From: Nissolia schottii
Lineage: Eukaryota > Streptophyta > Magnoliopsida > Fabales > Fabaceae
Direction of reading: 5' to 3'
Assembly: GCA_003254905.1 (NCBI GenBank)
Contig: QANU01112481.1
Span: 181,033-245,032 of the forward strand
DNA: 64,000 nt
Of the stretch, positions 36,333-48,713 are shown piece by piece. Position 1 is the stretch's first letter, and each line of letters starts with the position of its first letter. Made by a program: the position numbers and the translations under genes. A model generated the notes under the pieces. It worked only from the letters and a program-made list of their open reading frames with translations. It had not been told where the DNA came from and did not search any database.

Positions 36333-39300
36333 TCAATAAGGTTGGAGCTTTACTAACACCAATTCACCCTCCTGCAGTTGTACATCTCTTCTTTTTGTGT
36401 CAGCCTTGGCCTTCATGTGATTTTGAGCTTTATGCAGGTTGAGTTTCAGCTGCTGTAAAAGCTTGTCTCTTTCTAATAGCATGTCTTGCAAATTGCTAGG
36501 GTCATTGTGCTGGATTTCATATTTCACTAGTTTAGGAGGTTCCCTTCCATATAATGCTTGAAAAGGGGTCATTGAAATGTCGCTGTGGAAACTGGTATTG
36601 TACCAGAATTCAGCCTATGGCAGCAGCTTAGACCACTTGTTTGGTTGCTGAAAAGTGTAGCACCTTAAGTACATTTCTATCAATTTGTTGAGGTTTTCTG
36701 TTTGGCCATCGGTTTGAGGGTGGTATATTGAGCTTTTCTTTAACTTTGGGCCTTGTAATTGAAATAGTTTCTGCGGGCTTATGAACTCTATCTCTGTCTG
36801 AAACTATAGAGTTAGGCATCCTATGCAATTTGACCACTTGAGATAGGAATGCTTTAGCCACACTGCTGCTGGTATAATCTTTTTTTAGTGGAATAAAATG
36901 TGCATACTTTGTCACTATCTATGACTACGAAGATTACATTGTAGCCATGGGATGTAGGGAGGCCTGTTATAAAAACCATAGAAATGTCTTCCCGTACCTT
37001 ATTTGGAATTGGCAATGGCTGTAACAAGCCTACTGGTAGGGAATTTTCAGTTTTGGCTTGCTGGCATATAGAGAATTTAAGCACATACTCCTTTATTTCC
37101 TTGTGCATAGCTTACCAATAGAATTGAGCTGCCATCCTAGTCGTAGTTCTTCCAATTCCTGAATATCCTCCCATAATGGAGTCATGAAACTCCTTCAGGA
37201 TTTCTTCTTTCAGCCTCGAGTTCCTTGGTATCACAATTCTATTTTTCCAGAATAATATACCTTGTTGCATTGTGAATAAACTCTATCCTACTAGCCCCTA
37301 CTGTACTTGTTGACAGATTGCTGACAGTTCAACATCTTTTTTTAGCTCTTGTTCGAGTTGCTCCAGCCAATTATTTGTTGTTGTTAATGACCATGTTATA
37401 TAGTAGGATCTTGAAAGAGCATCAGCTGGTATATTTTCTCTCCCTAGCTTGAATTGAATTGTGAAATCAAAGCCTATGAACTTGTGTAGCCATGCCTGTT
37501 GCTATGGTGTTTGCAAATTCTGGTCCATTAAAGACTTTAAGCTCTTTTGATCAGTCTTAATTATGAATTTATGACCAAGCAAATAGTATCTGAATTTGTC
37601 TAAGGGTTCAGTGATAGCATAGAGTTCCCTCACATAGGCTGCCTTCTTTTGCATTGATGGGCAAAGCTTTTTTGAAAAGTATGCAATTGGGTGATTCTTT
37701 TGACTTAGGGCAACTCCTCTTCCACCTCCTGATGCATCAGTCTCCAAAGTAAATTGTTTCTGAAAATTTGGCAAGGCTAACAATGGGGCTGAAGTGAGTG
37801 CTTGCTTCAACTGTTGGAAAGCTGTTTCAACTTTTTCAGTCCAAGTGAAGCCATCTTTCTTAAGCAAGTCAGTCAAGGTTGCTGCTATGGTGGCATAACC
37901 CTTCACAAATCTTCTGTAGTACCCAGAGAGACCAAGGAATCCTTTCAGTTGTTTCAAATTTTTTAAGTGTGAGCCAATGCATCACAGTTCTACCTTGACC
38001 TTATCCATGGTTATGCTTTCCTTGGTTATTACATGGCCCAAGTATTCAATTTCTTGCTTGCCAAAGTCACATTTGGACAATTTGGCAAATAATTTCCACT
38101 TCAGTAACAGCTGCAGTACTGATTGCTTATGAGTCAAGTTCTGTTGCCAAGTAGGACTACATATGAGGATGTCATCAAAAAAGACTAGGACAAACTTCCT
38201 TAAAACCTGCTGAAATACCTCATTCATTAGGCTTTGAAATGTTGCAGGGGCATTAGACAAGCCAAATGGCATGACTAGCCATTCATAGTGACCGTGGGGT
38301 GTCCTAAATATTGTTTTATGAGTGTCTTCTTGCTAAATTCTAATTTGGTGGTATCCTGCCCTCAAATCCAGCTTAGAGAAAAAGGCAGCACCATGCAATT
38401 CATCAATAAATTCATCAAATGTTGGAATAGGGAAGCTATCTTTGATTGTTATGTCATTCAGTGCTCTATAGTCTGTACAATACCTCTAGGTTCCATCCTT
38501 TTTTCTTTCCAATAACACAGGTGATGAGAATGGGCTCTTGCTTGGATTAATAATTCCTTCCTTCAACATTTCTTGGACCATGTCCTCAATTGGTTGCTTT
38601 TGGCTATGGGGATACCTATATGGTCTCAGTTTGACAGGGTTAAACCCTTCTTGTAGGTTGATTGCATGGTCATGAGTTCTTGGAGGTGGTAAGCCATGAG
38701 GTTTAGCAAAAACCTGTTTGTGGTTCTGCAGGATGAGTGTTAATTCTGGATCCATGTTGTCAGGGATCTCCAACCAATCATCTTTGTCTGATGCAAGTTC
38801 CTACATTTGTATGGTAAATACTTTAGCTATGGCATTCACCTGCTGAAGTCTCTTGATTTGGTGAAGCTGTGCCTGTTTCAGTTGATTATCCCTTTCCCCT
38901 TGAATTTCAATTCTATTCCCCTTCCACAAGAACTGCAACCTTGGAATTTCATAATTCACCACATGATCCCCCAATTTAGCTAACCATGATGTGCCTATTA
39001 CAAGCTTAGATCCTGCTACTGCTAGTAAATAGACTGGTAGCTGTAAGATCTGTCCTTGGACTTGCAGCTCCAAGTTTTGCACAAATCCCTCTGATTCTAA
39101 TGTCTGTCCATTTCCCACCATTACTTTACATTTCGGTCTGGGCTGTACCTGTGCTTGTAAGAACTTAGCCAATCTTGGTTGGAGAAAATTATCTGAACTC
39201 CCACCACCAATGAATACTTGGACAGGTTTACCATTAATGCTGCCAGTGAATGGAATGTGCTTAACCCCTCTATCACCATTTAAGGCATTCAATGACAATT

Positions 39301-39343
39301 GTTGAATTGTCTCAGTGCTGTTATCCTCAGTCGATTCTTGCAT
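36333..39343 (-). pseudogene. Gypsy pol remnants (protease, RT, RNase H, integrase)
   Basis: Fragments run from 39343 down to 36333. Protease: VFIGGGSSDNFLQPRL, where the family has an Asp at the catalytic D-S/T-G triplet and Gly is seen here. Reverse transcriptase: LRPYRYPHSQKQPIEDMV, then MPFGLSNAPATFQSL and the catalytic FFDD; a TAG stop lies at about 38485 between these parts. RNase H: FTLETDASGGGRGVALSQ. Integrase: ITGLPTSHGYNVIFVVID and, further on, MTPFQALYGREPP. Multiple frame breaks make it non-functional. Confidence 0.85.
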
Positions 39344-39367
39344 CTAATCCTGATTCCCCAATTCTGA

Positions 39368-40345
39368 CTAATCTGACTCCTCTTCCTCCTCCACATGCAA
39401 AATCATCAAGTGTTTATTGGGGCATTTGTAGTTAAAGCTATAGTTCTCAACACAAGTGAAACAAAGCCCTTGTTCCCTTTTGAATTGAATTTCAGCTGGC
39501 CCCATCCTTTTGACAATAGGTGTGCTAACTTTCCCTTTCCCAGCATTGTTATCAAGGGAGGGCAATAACAGAGGTAGGTTATTCCTTGGTATCCACTTAG
39601 GTTATTGATTAAATTGTGGATTCCAAGTATGGTTCCTGGTCTGATTGCTGGAGTTTCGCACTCTATGATTGTATTTTTCTTCATACAAGCGAGCCAGGGC
39701 TACAGCTCTCAAAAGGGATTCAAGGGATTGTGCTACTACATCCCTCTTGATATCATCTTTTAATCCACTTACAAAGCAGTCCAGCAATGCATCAGGGCTA
39801 ATGCCATATACCCTATTAGCTAGTGACATGAATTGAGTGTAATAAGCATTAACAGTAGTTTTTTGTGTCAGCTTAAATAGATTATCTCTGGTTTCGTCAA
39901 ATGGAGATGGCCCAAAATCAATTTCCATTGCTCGTGTTAGCTCTTGCCATGAATGAAAAGGGTATGATCTCTGCATCATTTGAAACCAGGAAATGGCATC
40001 CCTCTCCATGTGTACCGATGCTATAGTTAGTCTCTCATCATCCTCTGTTTGGTAGCAATCAAAGAATTGGTTGGCCTTTAAAATCCAATCGAGCACTCCT
40101 GATCCATCGAATTTTGGGAATTCCAGTTTAACATTTCTGACTGAAAATGGTTGTTGCTGATAGCTTGCTTGATCATTGTAGGCTGAGTTTTGCCCGCCTT
40201 GGGTATCAGAGTTATCCGTGTTATTCAGATACGTTTGAAGTGTAGTTTCCAAAATCATGATTCAAGCGTCTTGCTGCTCGCGAGCCTTCACTGCCTCTTC
40301 CAACAACTCTATCACTCCCTTCATGTCGGTATTCTCCGATGCCAT
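39368..40345 (-). pseudogene. Gypsy gag remnant with degenerate zinc knuckle
   Basis: The retrotransposon gag domain is clear at 39602-40258 (LEFPKFDGSGVLDWILKANQ, ISWFQMMQRSYPFHSWQELT). The likely original start is the ATG at 40345, now cut off by a TGA at 40262-40264. A CCHC zinc-knuckle region (about 39410-39500) keeps the CFTC pair and a later Cys, but the expected His position is Tyr. Confidence 0.8.
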
Positions 40346-40369
40346 GGTGAGGAATGAAAGCACCAATAA

Positions 40370-40974
40370 TGTAACGAAGCTAGTAATTAAGGAAATTCAC
40401 TAAACAAGAAACAGGGAGTTAATCAGTCTAGCTCCAAAAATTAACACCAACAGTAATAAAACAGTGGCACAATGGTCTACAAACAAAACAGAGTAAGCTC
40501 CCAATGGTCATTAGCGAAAACAAAGCTCCTCAAAGTTCGAGCACAGGGAAGCTGTGTTCCCGATCACCAACACTCGCGGCCTCCTCAATGAGCGCACCCG
40601 AGGGGGAAAAAGGACCACGGAGCTTGGTTGCGCTCCTGGTACCGTGATGGATGGCGTCACCCACCTGCGCAGAAGCAATAGTTAACAGAGGAAGAAGAAT
40701 GATGAGTAGAGCTCTCAGAGAAGAAGAGAAAGTACTCACAACACTCATGCCCCTTCCCAAGAGGTATCCCTCCAATTTTGAACTGCATCTCTTTTCTCTC
40801 TCGCTTCTGCGTTGCCTCGGTTCCTGCGGATCTGTCGCCACGCGTCCTCTGCCTTCAACTGCTTTCCACTTCTGTCTTGCATTCTGAAGTTGGTTAATCG
40901 TGCTTCCTTTTTCCATTCCTTCTTTGCCCTTGCCTTTTTCATAACTTTCCTCTTTGCCCCTACTATTTGTTGCA
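40370..40974 (-). repeat. 5' LTR of the gypsy element (full length)
   Basis: 605 bases, TGTAACGAAGC to TTTGTTGCA, alignable with the left copy along its whole length except for the 180-base segment. On the element strand it is followed by TTATTGGTGCTTTCATTCC, the probable primer-binding region. Confidence 0.85.
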
Positions 40975-41633
40975 ACACCACCCCTCTTTCAACGAAAAGA
41001 GTATTAAAACATGAATAAAAAAAAGAGTATTAAAACAAAAAACTCAAACTCACTATTTAAATAAAGGCACTTTAGGAAAAGGTGACGAATATTATTTGTG
41101 CGGCCATTCAAATCATGATTTCTAAATGATCACTCGAAATGAAGGTTTCGTGATCTGACATAACGTGATGGAGCCAATTACAACATTCGTTGCCCCTTGG
41201 TACGATCAATTTATGTTACCTCTAATATTACTTCTTGTTACCATAAAGTTTTCTAAGTATTATCTCCTAGCTGAAGATATTCCCATGTTATGTTGTGAAC
41301 TAACGTTAACGCATTGGCGACACTTGTGAGAAAGAGGCTCCAACATTGTGTAAAAATAAAGAACTTCTGCGGATCAATTAGACCCCAAAGGCACTTTGCA
41401 TAATTGGTGTCCCATTACAGTTCCAGCATAATAATAAGTTCCAACTCAAAAGTCCAAAATCATACTGACAGCTGTGACAAGAAGTACTGTATGTTTTACC
41501 AGCTAGCATTTCAACAATCAATGAAAACAAAGTTAGAAACTGAAGGTCCCATTCTAAAAGCATTGCAAATAACACAAACGTGTTCCAAACAAGGGGGGAA
41601 AAAAATGAACATGGTCGTAACAGAAGATCCAAA

Positions 41634-44600
41634 TCACAGAAAATCAAAACATTTCTTCTGAGAATCAACAAAGCAATGAAGATTGTCAATTTCATCCTTT
41701 ATATTGCCAAGTTCTTGAGTTAGCTGATCATGCCTTTTTTGAAGCTCGTTGAGTCGTGCCTGTGCTTGTCCCACCCCGGGATCCCTAACAATGACACGCT
41801 GGCGCATTTCATCAACCCAAGACTTATCAAATCCAAGCTGGACAGCTTCATTGCATAGTTCCTGGAACTTGTTTTCTTGCTGAGGAGTTACATTAGCAGC
41901 GCTCTCATTTCGAAGGAAGAACAACACATCCGCCAAAATCTTCAACATAAAAGCTTGAAACCGCATGCTAAACTTGTCAATAACTTTCCAAAGATGAGGA
42001 TACACTGTTATTGCCTCAACAAGAAGAGCAATTTGTGCATCATCTAAATCAGCAGAGCGCTTAAATGCTCCCAATTCTGCTATGATCAATGAAGGGCTGC
42101 TACTAGTATCTGCACAATCTTCTAAGCGTGAAATGAGTATTAGGAAGATATATATACTATATATACATACTAGCAATGGTATATATAAAGCCTACAAAAG
42201 TTTCCACGATTTATAGTCATTAGATGGAACAAAATAACATATGTCCCACCTATCTATCTAATAATCAATAAATATATCACATCATTTCATCCTTTGGTAA
42301 ACAATTTTTTGCAAAAAGTTCTGACTTTAAAGCATTTTTTTTAATATACAGGAATAAGAATCATGGAAAAGAGACTATAAGGAGAGAGCACTAACCTTGA
42401 TGTACCTCAATGCTTCCATTAGAAGCAACACCTATTTCACCTTCTTTATCCATCAAGCCAGAAGCTAAGACTTGGATACTATCATCAACATTCTGCATCT
42501 TCTGGCACTGGGTAGCTCCTGTCTCGGTGGGAGTGGCAACCACAACACCCAAGCCATTATTGTCTTCTGTGTCAACTGACGTAGTTGCTTTCATAGTCTC
42601 CTTTGATATAGATCCCTCCTGAAAGCTCTCTCTTATTTTGTCTTCACTACTCTGCACATCACAAAAAGGTAAAATATGTTTTAGTTGATTTGACATCATG
42701 TCTATGAAAATAAATGGTCTTTCATAAATTAATGTAACATCATGAGGAGGTATAATAGTTATTTTAGAAACTATAGTAGTGGTTACTTTTGTTTCTCCAA
42801 GCTCATGTCCTTGGTCAAGCAAACTTGGTTCCATGATTGATTCTTGATCCACCAACTTCTAATTGAAATATTGGACTAGCATGAAAAGGCATTAGTCTTC
42901 CTATATCTTACATTAGTTTGTTAGCTAAGTAATTTATAAACTTTCACTCATAGGTATTTTATGTAGAGAAGTTGATAGTTCTGAAACAAAAGTTGGTAAT
43001 GTTTGTTTCAATGATGTCGGAACCTCCCCAATAGTGGTTGTATCTATTCCTTCAATACTCTGCAATTCCAAAAGACACGTGGCTTAGTAATTTGACTGCA
43101 TTTGTATTACTCCATTATCTTAGTTTAATTCCTTCTTCAGCTACTCATGTCAAGATTTAAATATTTACAGGTACATCCACACATTGAACTAAACTTATAG
43201 GATCATCATTGTGAAATTCTTTAATATTTGTAGGGTGATCTTCACTTTCTTTATGAGTGTATGTCTCAGTTTGGCTGAGCCTGCTTTTAGTCTTGGAAGA
43301 ATAAGAAGAAAAGAATAAAAAAAAAGCATTAACATTAAGCTCGTATAATTTGCTAAGCAATAATTTTCCCCCTTTAATTTTGAACAGATGTGTAAGAACT
43401 AAGAAATATAAGTTAATGTAGCATTTAGAACCATCCTGAATATAATTTGATCCTTTAATTTTATATTTGATACAATTTAGCATCTAACAACCGAAACTTA
43501 TTATGTAGGCTAAGCTATATAGACCAAATGATGCTATTGTGCTCTATAATAAATCACATTTATTGACAAGCCACATAAATTCATTTGATATTGTAATTGA
43601 GTCATAATGTGTGCGACATAACAAGCAATGACCTGTTGTTAACATAACCACCTCAATTATTCATTCCATTAAGCTAAGACAAAGTTTTACGTTTGTTGTT
43701 TCCTTTCATTCGTATTAACAACTAGTATATAAAAATTTGCAATAATTTACAACATAGGTAGGATAAGTTGCAGACTTGTAGTTTATTTATGAGATGCACT
43801 AGTTGATGCAAAATGGATAAGCAGATCAATGTAGGATAACTTAAGTTGTTTACTCATAATAATTATGGATTTTACATTACTTTTAGGATAATTATTTAAT
43901 TTTAGTTTTATACTTTTAGTGTTAATTAAGGATTTGATTACTGGATGTTTAAGAACAGTCCTTTGAATGTTTTTTGTTGGATCTTATTTCTACAAATTGT
44001 CTATAAAATACTATTTTCAAGCTTTCTTGTTCGCTTGTTTCTACATCATTTATTCATTTCATCGTTGATAGAATGTAGGTTGTATTACACTACTTACCTG
44101 AGGAATTTCAATGGTTTGAGCTTCTCCATGTGGCTTTTGTATTACAGACCCTTCAAGATTTTCAACTCCAATAACTCCGGGCGTAAAGACCTGATGTGAT
44201 TCAATGGCTTTACGAGCAATGTCGCGCATCACATTCAAAGAAGAGCAAGAAACACGATCTATTTCCAAAAATATATTAATCAGGGGCTCCATTTGACAGT
44301 GAAACTCATAGCAACAGAAATGCATCTTCAACTTTCAACATTGGATTTAAAACAACTTACATAGTTGAATAACAGAACAAAATAGCTCAACATTCATATG
44401 GTGATTATATGTCCTAGTGATACCATTCTTCGTATTTCAATTATTCAAACTTCAAAAGTACAAGCTCTTGTATGAAGAAGCATGTTAAAAAAAATATATG
44501 TGATTTTATGTTGAATTAAGGCTTAAGAATAATTTACTGCACAAGAACACTCCAATGTGTTTGTTAGGTGAGGGACATTTGCCTCAAAGCTAGGCAGTAG

Positions 44601-47600
44601 CAGATAATTCAAATATGAATATTAGATGTAAAATTGACATGATCAGTTAAGAAGTTACAATTTTATTATAATTGCATTTTCATGTACATCGATAGAGCAA
44701 AAAAAAAAAAAAAACAGAATAACAAAACATAAAAAATTCAAAGTTTATTCTTGGTCAAAATCATAAATCCTTCATAACAGGGAATTGTGTATTGGAGAAG
44801 TGTACCTTATCATAAAGAAATCACATAAAGAAATATAAACCATAAGCTATTATAGATTTACCTTCATACAATTCTAGTTTTTGGTCGAACTCCTCAAGTG
44901 TGGCAACTGATGAAGTCAAAGAAAGTTTTGGACAATCATGGACAACACAAGTCGTTGGAGTGGGCAACTCAATCCCTTGGCAAATATTAGACAGGTGAAC
45001 CAACACTAGAAGTTTAAGTGTTGGTAACTCAACTTTCATCTTTCCTATCTCATCAGCTTGTCCTTGTTCACAACTGATCAGTTCTTCTAGCTTACTAGCT
45101 CCCTCTATGGTGAGTAACTCTAGGTTGGGAAGGTCAGTAGATGCGGAGACATTAAATAAACATTTCAAGTTGTTGCATTGTCTGACGACAAGTGCAAATA
45201 GCTTTGGGAAGCATGGCTGGGAACAAACAAGATTTGACAATTTCTGATTTTCCACATCATCGTCTTCAATGATCTGCTTTATTTCTTGGCATTCTCTTAT
45301 CTCTAACTGCTGCAACTCTGGTAGGCTCATCAAAACAGAGGTAGGAAAGATCACCTCCAACCTGTTACACCTTATTATTTGCAATCTCCTCAGATTTTGA
45401 AAGGTGAAAGAATTTTTCGAACCCACACAAATAGACTTCATCTGGTCTAGATCCAACAAATTCAGGTTTTGTGACCGTAAGTTCACTGGTTGTCCAATTT
45501 TGTCAGGCTCGTCAAGGCTAAAAATACTTTCTATTCTGCAACTACTTATCGTCATATATTCTGAAATGATGAAATGCTTCTCAATGGTGCTTACGTCCTG
45601 TAACCGTGAGACCTAAATAGGAAATACACAAAAATGAATGAGTATAACGGACAAAGAAAGACAACAGAAGACTAAACTTTTAAGTAGTAGTAATTTTAAT
45701 AATGTGCCACACACTCTTTACCCACCTTCCAACTACTAGCCTTGAAAGTATTGAAAGACGTTATGTCAAACTCCGGACAATTTATCAAATCAAACATCCA
45801 CAAAGATGGCCATGTTGCAAAACAATATCGAGGGAAAATGCTAATCATTTTGGAGTTGTGGACAAGTTGAAGACTTTTCAGGGCAGGAAGCTCGATCTTG
45901 AGTTCATTTTGAATTTGACCCCCACGTGTGCGTTGTCCAAACACATATTTTAACTGAAAACAATAAGCAATATGCAAAGACTCCAATTGTTCAAGGCCAT
46001 CAGCAAAAGGGACTGGGATTATATATTCCAACATTTCACACCTGCTGATATGAAGTTTTTTCAATTTTGAGAACACCAACCTGTGATCCTGTCTACTTAT
46101 CTCCTCGTCCTCTAAGTCGTCTTCTGCCAGTATATGCTTCAGCCCATTACAAGACACTATTTTCAATTTTTCCAACCCTACCAGACTTCGAGCAGTCGAA
46201 GGTGTGAACAAACATGTCAGCACTGGACATTTATCTATATATAGTTTCTCTAATTTCTCAAAAAGTCCATTGGGAAGAACACCATGATATAAAGCTCCAA
46301 AATGCTTCATGTTTTCAACTCTTAGCTTACATAACTTGGAGAAGGGACTTCCTACCTCTTGGGAAAGATTGCTAGTGTCAATCAAATACTCTATATCGTC
46401 AGAATCACATAACCAGAGCTCAATCCACCCATAAATCATAACTTTTCCTCCTTCTATGTCGAATATATTAGGGATGATATTTTTCCCACGTCCCTTAATA
46501 TTCGCTACAAACAGAACCTCTGCTTTTGTGGCTAATTCCTTAAGTGCTGCATTTGATGTATCAAAACAATCAAGAACTAAAGCTCTGCGACCTTTGAGAA
46601 ATTCCGGCTCAACAAGATATTCATAGTCAAATATGGATCCTAATTTTATTTGATACCTCCGCAATGTTTGGGGGACATTAAACATTTTGAAGAACTCCTC
46701 ATGGTCCTCATCAACAAAATCCCATTCAAATTCCTCATCATAAAAGTACAGTTCTTCTAGACGTGGGTGTCTTCCGATCACTTCAAAAGGACACATTTTC
46801 ATGCTACATTCTTCAAAATATAACAATCTCAAGTTTTTCAATTGTGTAACTACAACATCAGGTAATTCCAAGAATGAACAATGATCCAATATAAGGATGT
46901 TAAGTTTCTTCATATATCCAACAAATGAGATGTCACCTAATTCCCATCCTTTTAGGATCAAACAACGAAGGTTTGTCAATGATTTGAATGATACGGTTGA
47001 TAGTGATCCACTCTGATGGCCTTCATTATAAAGAAACAAAACTCTGAGCCTTCCCATTCCTTTGAAGATTTCATTTGATACTTCCAAATTCGTTTGTAGG
47101 CATAGAAATTCAATACTTGAACAGTCCAGTTCATTTGGAAATTCCTTACACCATAGATATCTTATTGAACTGCATCCCAAAGTCACATCTTTTTCCAACA
47201 CATACTTAACCGCATTATTCTCTTCGCTTGCTATTGAGAGGGCTACATCACGAACTAAGTCATGCATTTTGACACATTCTGCTTCATCGTCCTCATCTGA
47301 TAGTGACAACAAACAAGAACTTATGAGCTTGTTCTTAGCTGCATTCACTTTGTCCCTTGCCTCTTCAAACGACCGAACTTCTCCAACTAGGCCCAACCCT
47401 ATTGCAAATATGGTTAAATATTCGACATAGATTTCAAAGTCTTTCGGGAACAGAGAACACAACAAGAGAAGTGACTTGGCTTCCTCAGAGTCCAAATTGT
47501 CATAGCTTACCCGCAAGCATTTGTAAGGATTTTTCAAATCTGCTTCATTAATATTCACTAGAATGGAATTTCTCAATCTATTCAATGCATCTTGCCAATC

Positions 47601-48713
47601 ACCTTCAGCCTTGCCTTTCAAAGTGCCAGCCAGAGCAGCAATAGCAACAGGCAATCCTTTGCATTCATCAGAAATTTGTTTTCCCAAGCGCTTTAAGCTA
47701 TCAAAGGTGTCTTCAAATATGTGTGCTTGCTTTTGGAAAAGAGCCCACGCTTCTTCATCAGTTAAGGTTGACAAGCAAATCTTTACTTGACATTTCATCG
47801 AAGCACAAACTGCTTCAGATCGCGTGGTAATGAGAAGCTTGAAATTTTTATGATTTTTACCAGAGGGAATTCCTATGCCATCAAAATCAAGCACTTTCCA
47901 CACATCATCTAGAATCAAGAGAGTCCTCTTGTAGTCACTAGTTAATTTTGTGCGCAATTCTTCTGCTCTCTTGCTTTCTCCATCTCCTGGAAATGGAAAT
48001 TGTAGTGCCTTAGCAATTCTTTCTTGGATGCTTCGAACTTCTACCTTATTAATATTAGACACAGTTACAAAAGGCACCTCATTAAAAAGATGCTCAGCTT
48101 CTACCGTCCTCTTAAGTTCCTCAACCATCATGGTTTTTCCACAGCCACCCATGCCATACAATCCAATTATAGTAACTTTATCATCTTTTAGTGCCTCCAT
48201 AAGTTCATCGAAAGCATCTTTTCTGCTATTGAACTTCAAAGAATTTTCGGAAGAGAGATTTTGCATGTCTGGAGATGAAATAGCGTTTTCAAGTTTTATA
48301 AACAAATCACCTTCTTTAATACATTTTTGAACCTCTACCTTTTTCTTTGCCAACTTCTTCGCCATACGGTATCTCCAAATCCAATTTGGAAAGCGGACAA
48401 AACAGCAGCTCTTGTTTGTTCTTGTTGCTGCTTCTTTGAGTAATTCCTCCACATTGCCTTTGAGAGGTTTAGCTTCCCGCTCCAACCATGCACGAACAAC
48501 TGGCACATTTATCACTTGCGTCTTGGAATGTTTAACACCGTTATCAACAATGTTCCATGTATCGACCAACTTGTTTTCTTGTCCTTGAAGGTTTTCAACA
48601 AAATCGTTGAAGCAACAAGGATAGCGTAATTGATCTACTGCTCTGTGCACCAAGTTTCTTGCAAAAGCAGAGCTCGAGCTGGAAACCTGCTTATCCATCA
48701 ATTCCTCCACCAT
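41634..48713 (-). CDS. CC-NB-ARC-LRR immune receptor with a C-terminal helical extension
   Basis: Exons: 45726-48713, 44862-45612, 44098-44258, 43169-43291, then 42396-42651 and 41634-42121, all phase-compatible GT-AG, giving about 1,588 aa. Extra exons starting at 43059 and 42858 are possible; their donors are unresolved. Exon 1 encodes a coiled-coil-type N-terminus (1-150), P-loop GMGGCGKT (187-194), kinase-2 LLILDDVW (265-272), LLITTRS, GLPVAIAALAG (353-363), MHDLVRDVA (483-491) and LRRs. Exon 2 holds more LRRs (LEVIF, LQQLEIRECQEIKQII). NLRs of this RPS2-like class detect pathogen effectors in the cell. After the LRR come low-complexity exons and a 150-residue helical domain (ADLDDAQIALLVEAITVYPH, FQAFMLKILADVLFFL, LGFDKSWVDEMRQRV). 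No frameshift is seen in the main domains, so the gene looks intact. The start is the first ATG of the frame; the 5' UTR is unresolved. Confidence 0.88.

Larger units (their letters stand above)
35497..40974 (-). mobile_element. Defective Ty3/gypsy LTR retrotransposon
   Basis: Two LTR copies flank internal minus-strand gag and pol sequence in the order gag, protease, reverse transcriptase, RNase H, integrase, which is the gypsy order. The left LTR is the 3' LTR. Frames are broken by several stops and the protease motif has lost its catalytic Asp, so the element cannot move by itself. By eye the LTRs differ about once per 15-20 bases, mostly C/T and G/A changes, which suggests a fairly old insertion. 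No matching 5-bp target duplication is seen (ATAAT on the left, ACACC on the right). Confidence 0.9.

Noticed and set aside
47950-48330. 126-codon plus-strand frame opposite the NB-ARC domain
   Set aside because: A shadow of the NLR coding strand, where the P-loop and neighbouring motifs are intact.
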